From assembly GCF_001500125.1 (NCBI RefSeq), contig NZ_LQIV01000041.1:1-64000 (forward strand): DNA of 64,000 nt, given 5' to 3'. This DNA is from Mycobacterium sp. IS-1742. Its GTDB lineage: Bacteria; Actinomycetota; Actinomycetes; Mycobacteriales; Mycobacteriaceae. This document shows positions 43,422-51,846 of this stretch, piece after piece (position 1 is the first letter of the stretch; every line of letters begins with the position of its first letter). Position numbers and translations under genes: made by a program. A model generated the notes under the pieces. It saw only the letters and a program-made list of their open reading frames with translations. It had not been told where the DNA came from and made no database searches.

Positions 43422-44201
43422 GTGAGCAACGAAGCCAACAGTGAAGACGTCGTCCTCGTCGAGCAGCGGGATCGCATCCTGGTGATCACCATCAACCGGC
43501 CCAAGGCCAAGAACGCGGTCGACGCCGCGGTCAGCCGGGGCCTGGCGGATGCGATGGACCGGCTCGACGGGGACGCCGGCCTCTCGGTGGGCGTCCTCAC
43601 CGGCGCCGGCGGAAGCTTCTGCGCGGGAATGGATCTCAAGGCGTTCGCGCGCGGCGAGCGGGTCGACATCGAGGGCCGCGGGCTTGGATTCACCGAGCGT
43701 CCGCCGGTCAAGCCCCTGATCGCGGCCGTCGAGGGTTACGCGCTGGCGGGCGGCACCGAGCTGGCGCTGGCCACCGACCTGATCGTCGCGTCCCGCGAAT
43801 CGGCGTTCGGCATCCCCGAGGTCAAGCGCGGTCTGGTCGCCGGGGGTGGCGGACTGCTGCGACTGCCTCAGCGCATCCCCTACGCGATCGCGATGGAGCT
43901 CGCCCTCACCGGCGACAACCTGCCCGCCGAACGCGCCCACGAACTCGGGTTGGTCAACGTGCTGGCCGAACCGGGCGGTGCGCTGGAGGCCGCGCTCGCG
44001 CTGGCCGGGCGTATCACCGCGAACGGGCCGCTGGCGGTGGCCGCGACCAAACGCATCATCGTCGAGTCGCGCGGCTGGAGCCCGGAAACGCAGTTCGCCG
44101 AACAGATGAAGATTTTGATGCCGGTGTTCGCGAGCAACGACGCCCGAGAGGGGGCCGTCGCCTTCGCGGAGAAGCGGCCCCCGAGGTGGACCGGCAGCTG
44201 A
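43422..44201 (+). CDS. echA1: Enoyl-CoA hydratase/isomerase (EchA1-like)
   Basis: A 259-residue crotonase from GTG 43422. INRPKAKNAVDAAVSRGL, oxyanion-hole segments GGSFCAGMDLKAF and EGYALAGGTELALATDLIVA, and the EVKRGLVAGGGGLLRL region with the usual glutamate are all present. The order after the lip/WS block and before the aldehyde dehydrogenase and methyltransferase matches Rv0222 (echA1), which supports the symbol. A hydratase in beta-oxidation is likely. It overlaps the following gene by 16 bp. Confidence 0.88.
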   Translation: MSNEANSEDVVLVEQRDRILVITINRPKAKNAVDAAVSRGLADAMDRLDGDAGLSVGVLTGAGGSFCAGMDLKAFARGERVDIEGRGLGFTERPPVKPLIAAVEGYALAGGTELALATDLIVASRESAFGIPEVKRGLVAGGGGLLRLPQRIPYAIAMELALTGDNLPAERAHELGLVNVLAEPGGALEAALALAGRITANGPLAVAATKRIIVESRGWSPETQFAEQMKILMPVFASNDAREGAVAFAEKRPPRWTGS

Positions 44202-44800
44202 GACACGTATTCACCGGCCACATCGCCGGGTTCGGGACCGAGGCCGGCGTGCGGATCGTCGTCGGCAGATGGTCGACGTCGCCGCTCGGCGCGTTCACCG
44301 ACGTGATGGTGCAGCAGCCCGACGAACAGCGCGTCCTGCTGGCCCCGGACGCCGCGGTGGCCGACTTCGTCGCCTCGACCTATCACTTCGACCGGGTCGA
44401 GGTGGGGCCGGTGGCCGCGACGCTGAGCAGCGACCGGCTGACCGTGCGCAGCGCGGCACTCGAGGTCGACGTGTCGATCGGCGGACCCGCGCCGCTGGAC
44501 CGGGTGCTGCGGCTGGTGCCCGGCCGGCTCGCGACGGCGCCGTGGTGGCTGCGGGCCATCGACCCGGTGGCGTCGCGCCTGGTGCGTGGCGTGCACACCG
44601 CGGGCACGGCGGGCAACGGCCGCCGGGAGTACTACGGGGTGCGGCGCTCCCGCCGCATCACCGCGGTGAAGGGCCGCTACCGGGATACGGATCTGGTTGC
44701 CCTACAACCACTTCGACCTCCGGTGAACTTCGGATTCGCCTCCGCGCCCGCCGCCCCGCAGCTCGTCTCGGTCACCACGACGATCGTCGAGGCCGGTTGA
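44186..44800 (+). CDS. Conserved hypothetical protein
   Basis: A 204-residue protein from GTG 44186, starting 16 bp before the echA stop. It reads as a soluble beta-rich protein (AGFGTEAGVRIVVGRW, VLLAPDAAVADFVASTYHFDRVEV, REYYGVRRSRRITAVKGRY) with no signal peptide or membrane segment. I do not recognise the family. The overlap and shared strand argue that it is expressed with the crotonase. Confidence 0.75.
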   Translation: MDRQLRHVFTGHIAGFGTEAGVRIVVGRWSTSPLGAFTDVMVQQPDEQRVLLAPDAAVADFVASTYHFDRVEVGPVAATLSSDRLTVRSAALEVDVSIGGPAPLDRVLRLVPGRLATAPWWLRAIDPVASRLVRGVHTAGTAGNGRREYYGVRRSRRITAVKGRYRDTDLVALQPLRPPVNFGFASAPAAPQLVSVTTTIVEAG

Positions 44801-44838
44801 CGTGTTTTTCCGGCGCCGGTCGCGGGCACAGTGACGGC

Positions 44839-45084
44839 ATGGACACGGTGAAACGACTCCGGCACGCCCAGCAGCGACTCTTCACGGTGCAGCGCCGGCT
44901 GTGGCTGGCGCAGCTCGCGATGTGGCCGACGCTGATCGTCACCGGGGTGGCCGCCGCGGCCGGTGTGGTGTGGCTGCTGCGCAGGCGCTCCGCCGGCGGC
45001 AGGCACGAACTCCCGGAGTCTCCCGGTGCGCACCGGGTCGAGACCGTCGCAGAACACGACGGGCAGGGGGTCATCCCCGGGTGA
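44839..45084 (+). CDS. Small single-pass membrane protein
   Basis: An 81-residue protein from ATG 44839. An amphipathic, basic N-terminus (KRLRHAQQRLFTVQRRLW) is followed by one membrane helix (MWPTLIVTGVAAAAGVVWLL), basic residues RRR and a short acidic tail. Composition and codon use look like a real gene. Function unknown. Confidence 0.6.
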   Translation: MDTVKRLRHAQQRLFTVQRRLWLAQLAMWPTLIVTGVAAAAGVVWLLRRRSAGGRHELPESPGAHRVETVAEHDGQGVIPG

Positions 45085-45088
45085 ACGC

Positions 45089-45922
45089 TCACATCCGCGC
45101 GTAGCGGGTGAGCGCGAAGCTGTAGAGACCGTAGGCGGCGAAACCCGCCGCGGCGACCGCGATCAGCACCGAACCGCCCGGCATCTGCCCGAGCGCCTTG
45201 ACCGCGCCGTCGAGTCCGGTGGCCTTCGACGGGTCGGCCCGCACCGATGCCACGATCACCAACAGCCCGGCGACCGCGAGCACCACGCCCTCCGCCACGT
45301 GTCCCAACACCCCCAGCACCGTGAGCAGTCGGCCGCCGGAGATGTTGAGGTCATCGCGGAATCGCCGCGACGCCCCCTTGAACGCGAAATAGCAGCCGAC
45401 GGCGATGACGCCGAGACCGATCAGCGCAAGCACCGCCTTACCCTCCGGCGTGCGCATCAGCCACGTGCTCAGGCCCACACTCCGCTCGGCGCTGGAATCG
45501 CGGCTGCCGAGCGCGAACTGCACGGCCATCGCCGCCACTGCGGCGTACACCGCCGCCAGCCCGAGCGCCTTGAGCCGGTTGACCATGAGGAAGTCGTCGG
45601 GGTCCGGATTCGGCTCGTGGTGCTCGCCGGGATGCAGACCGAGAATCGTCTCCGCCAGCCGCCACAGCGTCAGCGGCACCAGGGCCACCGCGACGCCCCA
45701 CAGCGCGATGAAACCCCCTTTCGTCGCCGCGAGCGTGGCCAGCGCACCGGACTGGTCCGCGCCGTCACCGTTGCCGGATCCGATCGCGATGCGAAAGATG
45801 ATGTAGGCGATCAGCAGATGCAGGACGCCGTTGATCAGGTATCCGGTGCGCGCAGCGATCTGCGCCCCCCGATGATTCGTCGCGACCCGAACCGCACCGG
45901 CGGCGCCGGTCTCGTCTGTCAC
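45089..45922 (-). CDS. DUF1206 membrane protein
   Basis: A 277-residue integral membrane protein from GTG 45922. Three repeats of a two-helix unit are visible, each starting with a GxxAxGxxy-like helix: ARTGYLINGVLHLLIAYIIFR, RLKALGLAAVYAAVAAMAVQF and TVLGVLGHVAEGVVLAVAG, with matching second helices (FIALWGVAVALVPLTLWRL, FAFKGASRR-type ends). This is the DUF1206 layout. It is 16 bp downstream of the CsbD-like gene on the same strand and probably co-transcribed. Function unknown. Confidence 0.85.
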   Translation of the reverse strand: MTDETGAAGAVRVATNHRGAQIAARTGYLINGVLHLLIAYIIFRIAIGSGNGDGADQSGALATLAATKGGFIALWGVAVALVPLTLWRLAETILGLHPGEHHEPNPDPDDFLMVNRLKALGLAAVYAAVAAMAVQFALGSRDSSAERSVGLSTWLMRTPEGKAVLALIGLGVIAVGCYFAFKGASRRFRDDLNISGGRLLTVLGVLGHVAEGVVLAVAGLLVIVASVRADPSKATGLDGAVKALGQMPGGSVLIAVAAAGFAAYGLYSFALTRYARM

Positions 45923-45938
45923 CGCCGGTGGACTCGGC

Positions 45939-46133
45939 TCAGTACCCGCGTGGCCGGCGACGCGACCGGAAGGCGTCTTTGACCTTCTCCCCGGCGTCCT
46001 TGAGATGCGCTATCCGCTCGTCGCCGCGGCCCCGCGCCCGCATGTTGGGATCGCCGACCGCGCCGCCGGCGCCTGCCCGCATCCGACCCTGCAGTTGCTG
46101 CAGCTTGTTCCTCGCCTTACCGCTGAAACCCAT
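45939..46133 (-). CDS. CsbD-like small stress protein
   Basis: A 64-residue basic protein (GFSGKARNKLQQLQGRMRAGAG at the start, HLKDAGEKVKDAFRSRRR at the end). The spaced KA/G-K-G and GEKVKDAF pattern is that of CsbD/YjbJ-family stress proteins. ATG 46133 follows GAGGGCAAC. These are generally induced by general stress sigma factors in other bacteria. Confidence 0.65.
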   Translation of the reverse strand: MGFSGKARNKLQQLQGRMRAGAGGAVGDPNMRARGRGDERIAHLKDAGEKVKDAFRSRRRPRGY

Positions 46134-46266
46134 GTCGTTGCCCTCGTATCTCGGTGTCCCGGTCGTCGAGACGCTCGAATGGGGGTTACCCGTTCCGGCG
46201 TCGCGGCATCGCGGAAATCGAGACGAGGTTGACCTCAACCGCGCTCGAGGTCACACCATGGAGGTC

Positions 46267-47091
46267 ATGACCGACACCGCGGCGTACCTGAACAGGATCG
46301 GCCACCGGGGCACGGCGGACCCGACCCTCGACACGCTGCGGGCCCTGATTGCCGCACACAACCGGTCGATCCCTTTCGAGAACCTCGACCCGCTGATGGG
46401 AACACCGGTCGCCGACCTGAGCGCGGACGCCTTGACCGACAAGCTCGTGTACCGGCGGCGCGGCGGCTACTGCTACGAGCACAACGGGTTGATGGGTTAT
46501 GTCCTTGAGGCACTGGGTTTCGGCGTCGAGCGGATCGCCGGGCGGGTGGTGTGGATGCGCGACGACGATGCGCTGCCCGCCCAGACCCATCAACTGCTGG
46601 CGGTGACGGTGCCGGACGCGGACGGCCGCTTCCTGGTCGATGTCGGCTTCGGCGGGCAGACGCTGTCCTCGCCGATCCGCTTCGAGACCGGCGTCGAACA
46701 GCCCACCAGACACGAGCCCTACCGGATCCGCGACCACGGCGACGGTTACGTCCTGGAGTCGCTCATCCGGGGTGAATGGCGTCCGCTGTACCTGTTCACC
46801 GACCAGCCGCAGCCGCTGATCGACCTCGAGGTCGGCAGCTGGTACGTCTCGACGCATCCCGCTTCGGTGTTCGTGGTGGGCCTGACCGCCGCGCTGGTGA
46901 CCGACGAGGCGCGGGTCGACATGCGGGGCCGCCACCTCACGGTGCACCGCGCCGAGGGCAGCGAGCAGACCCGGTTCGACACCGCCGCCCAGGTCGTCGA
47001 CGCCCTCACCGGGCGGTTCGGCATCGACGTGACGGACCTCGGCGACCGCGCCGACGTCGAGCAGCGCATCGGCGACGTCCTCGACCGCTAG
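46267..47091 (+). CDS. nat: Arylamine N-acetyltransferase
   Basis: Transfers acetyl from acetyl-CoA to arylamines and hydrazines (isoniazid is a known substrate in mycobacteria). A 274-residue protein, as in M. smegmatis. Catalytic triad: Cys69 in RRRGGYCYEHN, His108 in AQTHQLLAV and Asp125 in FLVDVGFGG. ATG 46267 is chosen because GGAGG lies 4 bases before it; this sequence itself follows an in-frame ATG at 46258. In M. tuberculosis nat is elsewhere, next to steroid-degradation genes, so this locus differs. It abuts the convergent fadE-type gene without a gap. Confidence 0.95.
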   Translation: MTDTAAYLNRIGHRGTADPTLDTLRALIAAHNRSIPFENLDPLMGTPVADLSADALTDKLVYRRRGGYCYEHNGLMGYVLEALGFGVERIAGRVVWMRDDDALPAQTHQLLAVTVPDADGRFLVDVGFGGQTLSSPIRFETGVEQPTRHEPYRIRDHGDGYVLESLIRGEWRPLYLFTDQPQPLIDLEVGSWYVSTHPASVFVVGLTAALVTDEARVDMRGRHLTVHRAEGSEQTRFDTAAQVVDALTGRFGIDVTDLGDRADVEQRIGDVLDR

Positions 47092-48102
47092 CTACGGCGC
47101 GACCAGCACGTCCCACGGATCGCCCGACGACAGCGCGAGCCGCCCCAGCTCGCGGGCGTACCGCGCGGGGGAGCCGAAATCGTCGACCCAGCCGCGGGCC
47201 CGCATCGTCGACAGCCACAGCGGGTGCTCGACCGTCACCCCGATCGCCCCGTGCAGCTGATGGGCGATCGTCGTGACCGGTTCGACGGCGCGCCCGACGG
47301 TCACCTTGGCCACCGTCACCGCGTACTGCGTTGCCGGCGCGGCGAATCCGTCCTGGACGGCCGCCGCGACGGCGAGGTCGGTGGTGGCACGGGCGCGTTC
47401 GATCTCGCCGGCCATCGCCGCCAGCGCGTGCTGGACGGCCTGGAACCTGCTCAGCGGCCGGCCGAATTGGACCCGCTCCCTGGTATGGGCGGCGGTCAGG
47501 TCGGCGGCGGTGTCGAACGCCCCGATGGTTTGGACGCACCGCGCCCACGCGCCCCGCCGTATCAGCTCGTCGGCCAGCGCGACATCCACCAGCGCGCAGT
47601 CGTTCTCGGCGACGTCGACGCCGACCTCACCGCGGGGCTCACCCGCCAGGTCCACCCCGTCGACGATCACGGGGTCGTCGAGCAGCGCGACGTGCAGGCC
47701 CCGGTCCGTGCGCACGGCGGCCACGACCGTCGCATCGCGCGGCCACGGTACCCGCCGCGCGGTCCCGACCACCCGTCCGTCGCGAACCGCGCCGTCGCAC
47801 ACGGCGACGGTCAGCGGACCCGACGCGGGCACGTCGAGGCCGGCGGCACCGGCCAGCCATGCGGCCAGCAGGTCGGTCTCGGCCACCGGGACGGCGGCGC
47901 TGCGCCGCGCGAGGCCGGCCATCACGATCGCCGACTCCGCCGGCCCGGCATCCTCGGCGGTGGTCAACCGGCTCAGACCGGTCTCCTCGAGGTGCCGCCA
48001 CAGATCGGTGTCGAAAGTCTCCGGGCGGGTGTGCCGGCCCATCCGCGCGTCGTACGAGCGACGCGCGAGATCGTCGACGAGATCCCGTAATTCGTCGCTC
48101 AT
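47092..48102 (-). CDS. Acyl-CoA dehydrogenase, short subunit of a probable heteromeric pair
   Basis: A 336-residue member of the acyl-CoA dehydrogenase family from ATG 48102, with GAGGGG 5 bases upstream. RERVQFGRPLSRFQAVQHALAAMAGEIERAR and HQLHGAIGVTVEHPLWLSTMRARGW are the C-terminal domain hallmarks. The N-terminal part is shortened and divergent and lacks a clear FAD-binding signature. Such short proteins pair with a longer one to form alpha2beta2 enzymes for sterol and other bulky acyl-CoAs. The partner is the gene at 48195, from which it is now separated by the 32-bp repeats. Confidence 0.85.
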   Translation of the reverse strand: MSDELRDLVDDLARRSYDARMGRHTRPETFDTDLWRHLEETGLSRLTTAEDAGPAESAIVMAGLARRSAAVPVAETDLLAAWLAGAAGLDVPASGPLTVAVCDGAVRDGRVVGTARRVPWPRDATVVAAVRTDRGLHVALLDDPVIVDGVDLAGEPRGEVGVDVAENDCALVDVALADELIRRGAWARCVQTIGAFDTAADLTAAHTRERVQFGRPLSRFQAVQHALAAMAGEIERARATTDLAVAAAVQDGFAAPATQYAVTVAKVTVGRAVEPVTTIAHQLHGAIGVTVEHPLWLSTMRARGWVDDFGSPARYARELGRLALSSGDPWDVLVAP

Positions 48103-48110
48103 CGCACCCC

Positions 48111-48200
48111 TCGGCTCTTCGCGCAAGCGCTCATCTGGTCTCTCGGCTCTTCGCGCAAGCGCTCATCTGGTCTCTCGGCTCTTCGCGCAAGCGCTCATCG
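48111..48200. repeat. 32-bp tandem repeat in the junction of two fadE-type genes
   Basis: TCGGCTCTTCGCGCAAGCGC begins copies at 48111, 48143 and 48175, giving a 32-bp period: two full units and a partial third. Each unit holds GCTCAT, i.e. ATGAGC on the coding strand. GCTCATCGCACCCC flanks the array on both sides (48097-48110 and 48192-48205). The array seems to have grown from an ancestral ATGA overlap of the two genes. Confidence 0.85.
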
Positions 48201-49352
48201 CACCCCCATCCCGCGGGCGACCACTCCCCGCAACACCTCATTCGTCCCGCCGCGCAACGTGAACAACGGCGAGTGCAATCGGCCCGTCGCCAGCAGGCCG
48301 CGCAGCCGCTCTGCCTCGGGCGCGTCGTCGTCGAGGTAGGCCAGCAGATCGGCGACGATCTCCACCGAATCCTGTTCGAAACGGGTGCCGAGGTCCTTCA
48401 CCAGCGCCGCCCTGGTGTTCGCGTCGCGGCCCGCGGAGAGTTCGCGGGCGACGGAGATCGACAGCTGGCGCAACGACACCATCCGGGCCATCAGATCGCC
48501 CACCTCGGCGGCGGTGCGATCGTCGACCCGGCCGCGGCCGAGGGCGGCCACCGCTTCGAAGACCAGCGTCGCCGTGGACAGGATCCGTTCCGGACCGCTG
48601 CGCTCGAACCCGAGTTCGGCCGTCACCTGGTGCCAGCCGTTCCCGATCTCGCCGAGCACGTCGGCGTCCGGCACGAACACCCCGTCGAACAGCACCTCGT
48701 TGAAGTGGTGTTCGCCGTTCATCAGCACGATCGGGCTGATCGTCACCCCGGGTGAATCGGTCCGGACGATGAACTGGCTGAAACCCGCGTGCCGGTGGTC
48801 GGGGTCGACGGGCGCGGTGCGCGCCAGCACCACGACCTGGTCGGCGACGTGGGCTCCGCTGGTCCACACCTTCGTCCCGTCGACCCGCCAGCCGCCGTCG
48901 ACCCGCGTGCCGCGGGTGGCGACCGCCGCGAGGTCCGAACCGGCGCCGTGTTCGCTCATCCCGATCGCCGAGGACAACCGGCCCGCGGCGATGCGGGGCA
49001 GCAGCCGCCGACGCTGTTCCTCCGTGCCGTACGCCAGCAGTCCTGGCGCCACCTGGCGGTCGGCGATCCAGTGCGCCGCCACGGGTGCGCCGTGCGCCAG
49101 CAGTTCCTCGGTCACGACGTAACGGTGCAGATGTCCCAGCCCGTGCCCGCCGAACTCGACGGGGATGGTCAGCCCGACGAACCCGGCCTCGGCCAACCGC
49201 ACGCTGAACGCCGGATCCCACGCAGCCAGCCAGCAGTCGACGGCGGGCTGCCAGCCGTAGGCCGCGCGATCGGCGGCCAGAAACCCCCGGATCGACGTCC
49301 GCAGCGTCGCCAGGTCGTCGTCGTTGGCGCACAGCGCCTCGAATTCATTCAC
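48195..49352 (-). CDS. Acyl-CoA dehydrogenase, long subunit of a probable heteromeric pair
   Basis: A 385-residue acyl-CoA dehydrogenase from GTG 49352. FGGHGLGHLHRYVVTEELLAHG, MSEHGAGSDLAAVATRG, RVDGTKVWTSGAHVADQ and LRGGTNEVLRGVVARGMGVR are family segments. The glutamate seen in IVGEGTNEIQR of the fadE3-like protein is Arg or Gly here (LRGGTNE), as in subunits of heteromeric enzymes whose base is elsewhere. Its stop TGA lies within the repeat ATGA. It is upstream of the short subunit on the same strand. Confidence 0.88.
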   Translation of the reverse strand: MNEFEALCANDDDLATLRTSIRGFLAADRAAYGWQPAVDCWLAAWDPAFSVRLAEAGFVGLTIPVEFGGHGLGHLHRYVVTEELLAHGAPVAAHWIADRQVAPGLLAYGTEEQRRRLLPRIAAGRLSSAIGMSEHGAGSDLAAVATRGTRVDGGWRVDGTKVWTSGAHVADQVVVLARTAPVDPDHRHAGFSQFIVRTDSPGVTISPIVLMNGEHHFNEVLFDGVFVPDADVLGEIGNGWHQVTAELGFERSGPERILSTATLVFEAVAALGRGRVDDRTAAEVGDLMARMVSLRQLSISVARELSAGRDANTRAALVKDLGTRFEQDSVEIVADLLAYLDDDAPEAERLRGLLATGRLHSPLFTLRGGTNEVLRGVVARGMGVR

Positions 49353-49430
49353 TGGCGGGCGAGTCTAGTGAGCACGCACGCAGCAGGAATCGTCATGTCC
49401 CTCTGGGCGGGCGGCGGCCATACTCGGATC

Positions 49431-50348
49431 GTGAATGAGCACGCCACGACACCGGCGCGGCGCGACCGGTTACGCGAACTGCTCGACGCCGTCGTCGACG
49501 CGTCCAACACCGAAGTGGGCGACATGGCGCGCAGCAGCTACGCCTCGGAGTTCCACTTCTCCCGCGAGGTGCGCCGGCTCACCGGGGAACCACCGGCCGC
49601 GCTGCGCCGGCGGATCATGCTCGAACGCGCGGCCTGGCGGCTGCGCCGCGGTGAGGCCGTCGCCGCCGTCGCCGCCGACGAGGGTTGGTCCTCGCCCGAG
49701 GTGTTCTCCCGGGCCTTCCGCCGGACGTTCGGCGTGCCGCCCTCACGCGCCGGCGATGTGGAGTTCCGGGTGCCCGCACCCAACGGGCTGCACTTCCATC
49801 CGCCGCAGTCGCTCTGGCTCGACGGCGACGGCTCCGACAAGGAGCCCGACCCGAGCCGGCTCATGGTGGCCCACGACATCGCCGACACCGCCTACCTCAT
49901 CGACCGCGCCCGGCTATTGGGTGACGGGCAGTGGCGCCAGGAGGTGTCACCCGGTCAGGTGGTGCTGCACTGGGACGGCCCCGAACCCAGCGTGGCTGCG
50001 GTGCTGGGTGCGCTGGTGTGGACCAAGGAGGTGTGGCTGGCCACCATCGAGGGACGCGATTTCCCCGCGCGTGACGGGTCCCTGACGGCCGACGAGCTCG
50101 CTGCCCGGCATGCGGACATCGGAAAGCGTTGGGCCACTATGGTTTCGGAGTACTCGGCGGCCGGGAGGATGGGTGACACCGTGATCGACGCGCTGTGCGA
50201 TCCACCCGAGTCGTTCCAGCTCCACGGCATCGTCGCGCATGTGCTGACGTTCTCGGCGCACCGACGTGGTCTGGCCCGGTCCATGCTCGCCGGGCTGGGC
50301 CTGCCGACCGAACAGGGAGATCCGTTGGACTGGATGAGGAGGCACTGA
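49431..50348 (+). CDS. AraC-type regulator with C-terminal DinB-like domain
   Basis: A 305-residue protein from GTG 49431. Residues 10-105 form an AraC-type double helix-turn-helix: ASEFHFSREVRRLTGEPPAALRRR and AAVAADEGWSSPEVFSRAFRRTFG. Residues 140-300 resemble a DinB/maleylpyruvate-isomerase-like helical bundle, with ARLLGDGQWRQEV, HGIVAHVLTFSAHRRGLARSML containing the spaced histidines. The combination may be a sensor-regulator. The last codon is 1 base before the next gene, a RibD-type reductase, which it probably controls or accompanies. Confidence 0.8.
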   Translation: MNEHATTPARRDRLRELLDAVVDASNTEVGDMARSSYASEFHFSREVRRLTGEPPAALRRRIMLERAAWRLRRGEAVAAVAADEGWSSPEVFSRAFRRTFGVPPSRAGDVEFRVPAPNGLHFHPPQSLWLDGDGSDKEPDPSRLMVAHDIADTAYLIDRARLLGDGQWRQEVSPGQVVLHWDGPEPSVAAVLGALVWTKEVWLATIEGRDFPARDGSLTADELAARHADIGKRWATMVSEYSAAGRMGDTVIDALCDPPESFQLHGIVAHVLTFSAHRRGLARSMLAGLGLPTEQGDPLDWMRRH

Positions 50349-50349
50349 G

Positions 50350-50871
50350 TTGGCGACCGTGTACTACACCGCGTCGAGCCTGGACGGCTACATCGTCGAC
50401 GGCGACGACAGCCTGGACTGGCTGATGTCCCGCGACATCGACCCCGACGGACCGTTCCACTACGACGCGTTCGTCGACACCGTCGGTGCGCTGGTGATGG
50501 GGGCGGCCACCTACGAGTGGATCGTGAAGAACCAACCGGGCGAATGGATGTACGCCCAACCGACCTGGGTGGTGACGCACCGGCCGGACATCGTCGCCGC
50601 CGGGCACCCCGTGCAGACCTTCGCCGGGGAGGTGACCGAACTGCATGCGACGCTGGCCGCCGCGGCCGGCGACAAGGACGTGTGGGTGGTCGGGGGAGGG
50701 GACCTGGCCGCGCAGTTCGTCGCCGCGGGTCTGGTCGACGAGATGATCGTCAGCTACGCGCCGTGCACGCTCGGCGGCGGTTCGCGCGTCCTGCCGGTGC
50801 GGTCGGAGTGGCGACTCGTCGAATCGGCGGTGAACCGCGAATTTCTCTGTGCGCGTTGGCGGGCGGCGTGA
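50350..50871 (+). CDS. RibD C-terminal/DHFR-like reductase
   Basis: A 173-residue protein with TTG start at 50350, supported by GAGGAGG 8 bases upstream. YYTASSLDGYIVDGDDSLDWLM at the N-terminus, VMGAATYEWIVKN, WVVGGGDLAAQFVAAGLVDEMIVSY and LGGGSRVLP are hallmarks of the RibD_C NADPH-dependent reductase domain. It follows the AraC/DinB gene by one base, so the two are co-translated. Substrate unknown; small stand-alone RibD_C proteins are common in actinobacteria. Confidence 0.88.
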   Translation: MATVYYTASSLDGYIVDGDDSLDWLMSRDIDPDGPFHYDAFVDTVGALVMGAATYEWIVKNQPGEWMYAQPTWVVTHRPDIVAAGHPVQTFAGEVTELHATLAAAAGDKDVWVVGGGDLAAQFVAAGLVDEMIVSYAPCTLGGGSRVLPVRSEWRLVESAVNREFLCARWRAA

Positions 50872-50876
50872 ACCGC

Positions 50877-51494
50877 TCAGCCGGTGCCCGCGGGTATGCC
50901 GTTGCGGCGGATGAATTCCCTTGACTTGAGCAGGAATTCGAGCTGGGTGTGCACTTGGCGCAGCGGGTCCAGGTCGCGGGTGGTCCGGCACAGCACGACG
51001 GCGCCCTCGAGGGCGGCGATACTCGTGGTGGCCAGCGACGCGGCCTCGGCCTGCTCGCATCCGTCGACCTCGAAGGCGCGCGTCAGCGCATCACGCCAGT
51101 GACCGAAGATCGCCCCGGCGACCGAGGTGAGTTGCGGTCCGTCCTCGGACGAACCGATCGCCGCGGCGACCACCGGACAGCCCGCGGTGAAATCGCTGTC
51201 GGCCAGGACCCGGTCCCAGAACTCGACGAAGTGGTCCACCAGGTACTGGCCACCGTTCGCGGCGGCCTCGTCGATCAACTCGGTGATCGACTCGCCGGCG
51301 TACTGCAACGCCTCCGCGACGATCTGACTGCGCCCCTCGGGGAAGTGGTGGTAGACACTGCCGCGCGGCGCCCCGCTGCGCTGCAGGACCTCGTCGATGG
51401 TGACGCCGGCGGCGCCGCGCTCGCGGAGCACCTCGGCGGCGCCGATCAGCATGTTGGTGCGCGTGGAACCGCGCTTGGTGGGGGCTTTCTTCAT
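50877..51494 (-). CDS. TetR-family regulator (LmrA/YxaF-like)
   Basis: A 205-residue regulator from ATG 51494. The helix-turn-helix covers about residues 10-55 (MLIGAAEVLRERGAAGVTIDEVLQRSGAPRGSVYHHFPEG), with HHFPEGRSQIVAEAL typical of the LmrA/YxaF subgroup. The C-terminal ligand domain includes FTAGCPVVAAAI, a conserved feature. A 43-codon open frame lies 6 bp upstream on the same strand. It is convergent with the RibD-type gene and has no obvious target besides itself and possible distant genes. Confidence 0.9.
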   Translation of the reverse strand: MKKAPTKRGSTRTNMLIGAAEVLRERGAAGVTIDEVLQRSGAPRGSVYHHFPEGRSQIVAEALQYAGESITELIDEAAANGGQYLVDHFVEFWDRVLADSDFTAGCPVVAAAIGSSEDGPQLTSVAGAIFGHWRDALTRAFEVDGCEQAEAASLATTSIAALEGAVVLCRTTRDLDPLRQVHTQLEFLLKSREFIRRNGIPAGTG

Positions 51495-51500
51495 CTTCGG

Positions 51501-51632
51501 TCAGGCGACACGGGACGGGCGCTGCGGCGTCGCTCGCCAGGCGAGCCCGCGCGGAGAGAAGAGGAGGCGGCGTCGACTCGGTAGGTGGCGGACGAACCGC
51601 AAACCGACGATGTTGAGTTCGACCACCCACAT
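51501..51632 (-). CDS. Possible 43-residue small protein upstream of the TetR gene
   Basis: ATG 51632 is preceded by GAGG at a 6-base distance (AAAGAGGCACGTC). The peptide runs MWVVELNIVGLRFVRHL and on through an Arg-rich tail to TGA at 51501, six bases before the TetR start. The close spacing suggests a co-translated leader or small protein. The coding potential is weak because of the high Arg content, so this is a candidate only. The rest of 51633-51799 holds no gene that I can see. Confidence 0.4.
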   Translation of the reverse strand: MWVVELNIVGLRFVRHLPSRRRLLFSPRGLAWRATPQRPSRVA

Positions 51633-51799
51633 GACGTGCCTCTTTCTCTATGACCGAAAGCATAGAACAGCAGAAAAAATGGCACAACCTGACACCTCGC
51701 AGCCCGGGATTGGCGTCCGAATATGGGTGTGTGCATAATGATCTCCGGCGCCCGCCCCGGCGGCCCCGGGGCGAGCGTCACACCAACGTCGACAGTGCT

Positions 51800-51836
51800 A
51801 AAAAGGGCTCCCACCCGCAGGTGGGAGCCCTTTTTT
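51800..51836. terminator. Strong bidirectional intrinsic terminator
   Basis: GGGCTCCCACC (51805-51815) and GGTGGGAGCCC (51820-51830) form an 11-bp GC stem around CGCA, flanked by A5 on the left and T6 on the right, which extend pairing to 16 bp. It can stop transcripts from both sides. It lies 11 bases past the aldehyde dehydrogenase stop (minus strand) and is one of the few canonical terminators in the window. Confidence 0.92.
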
Positions 51837-51846
51837 CGGCCCTGGG

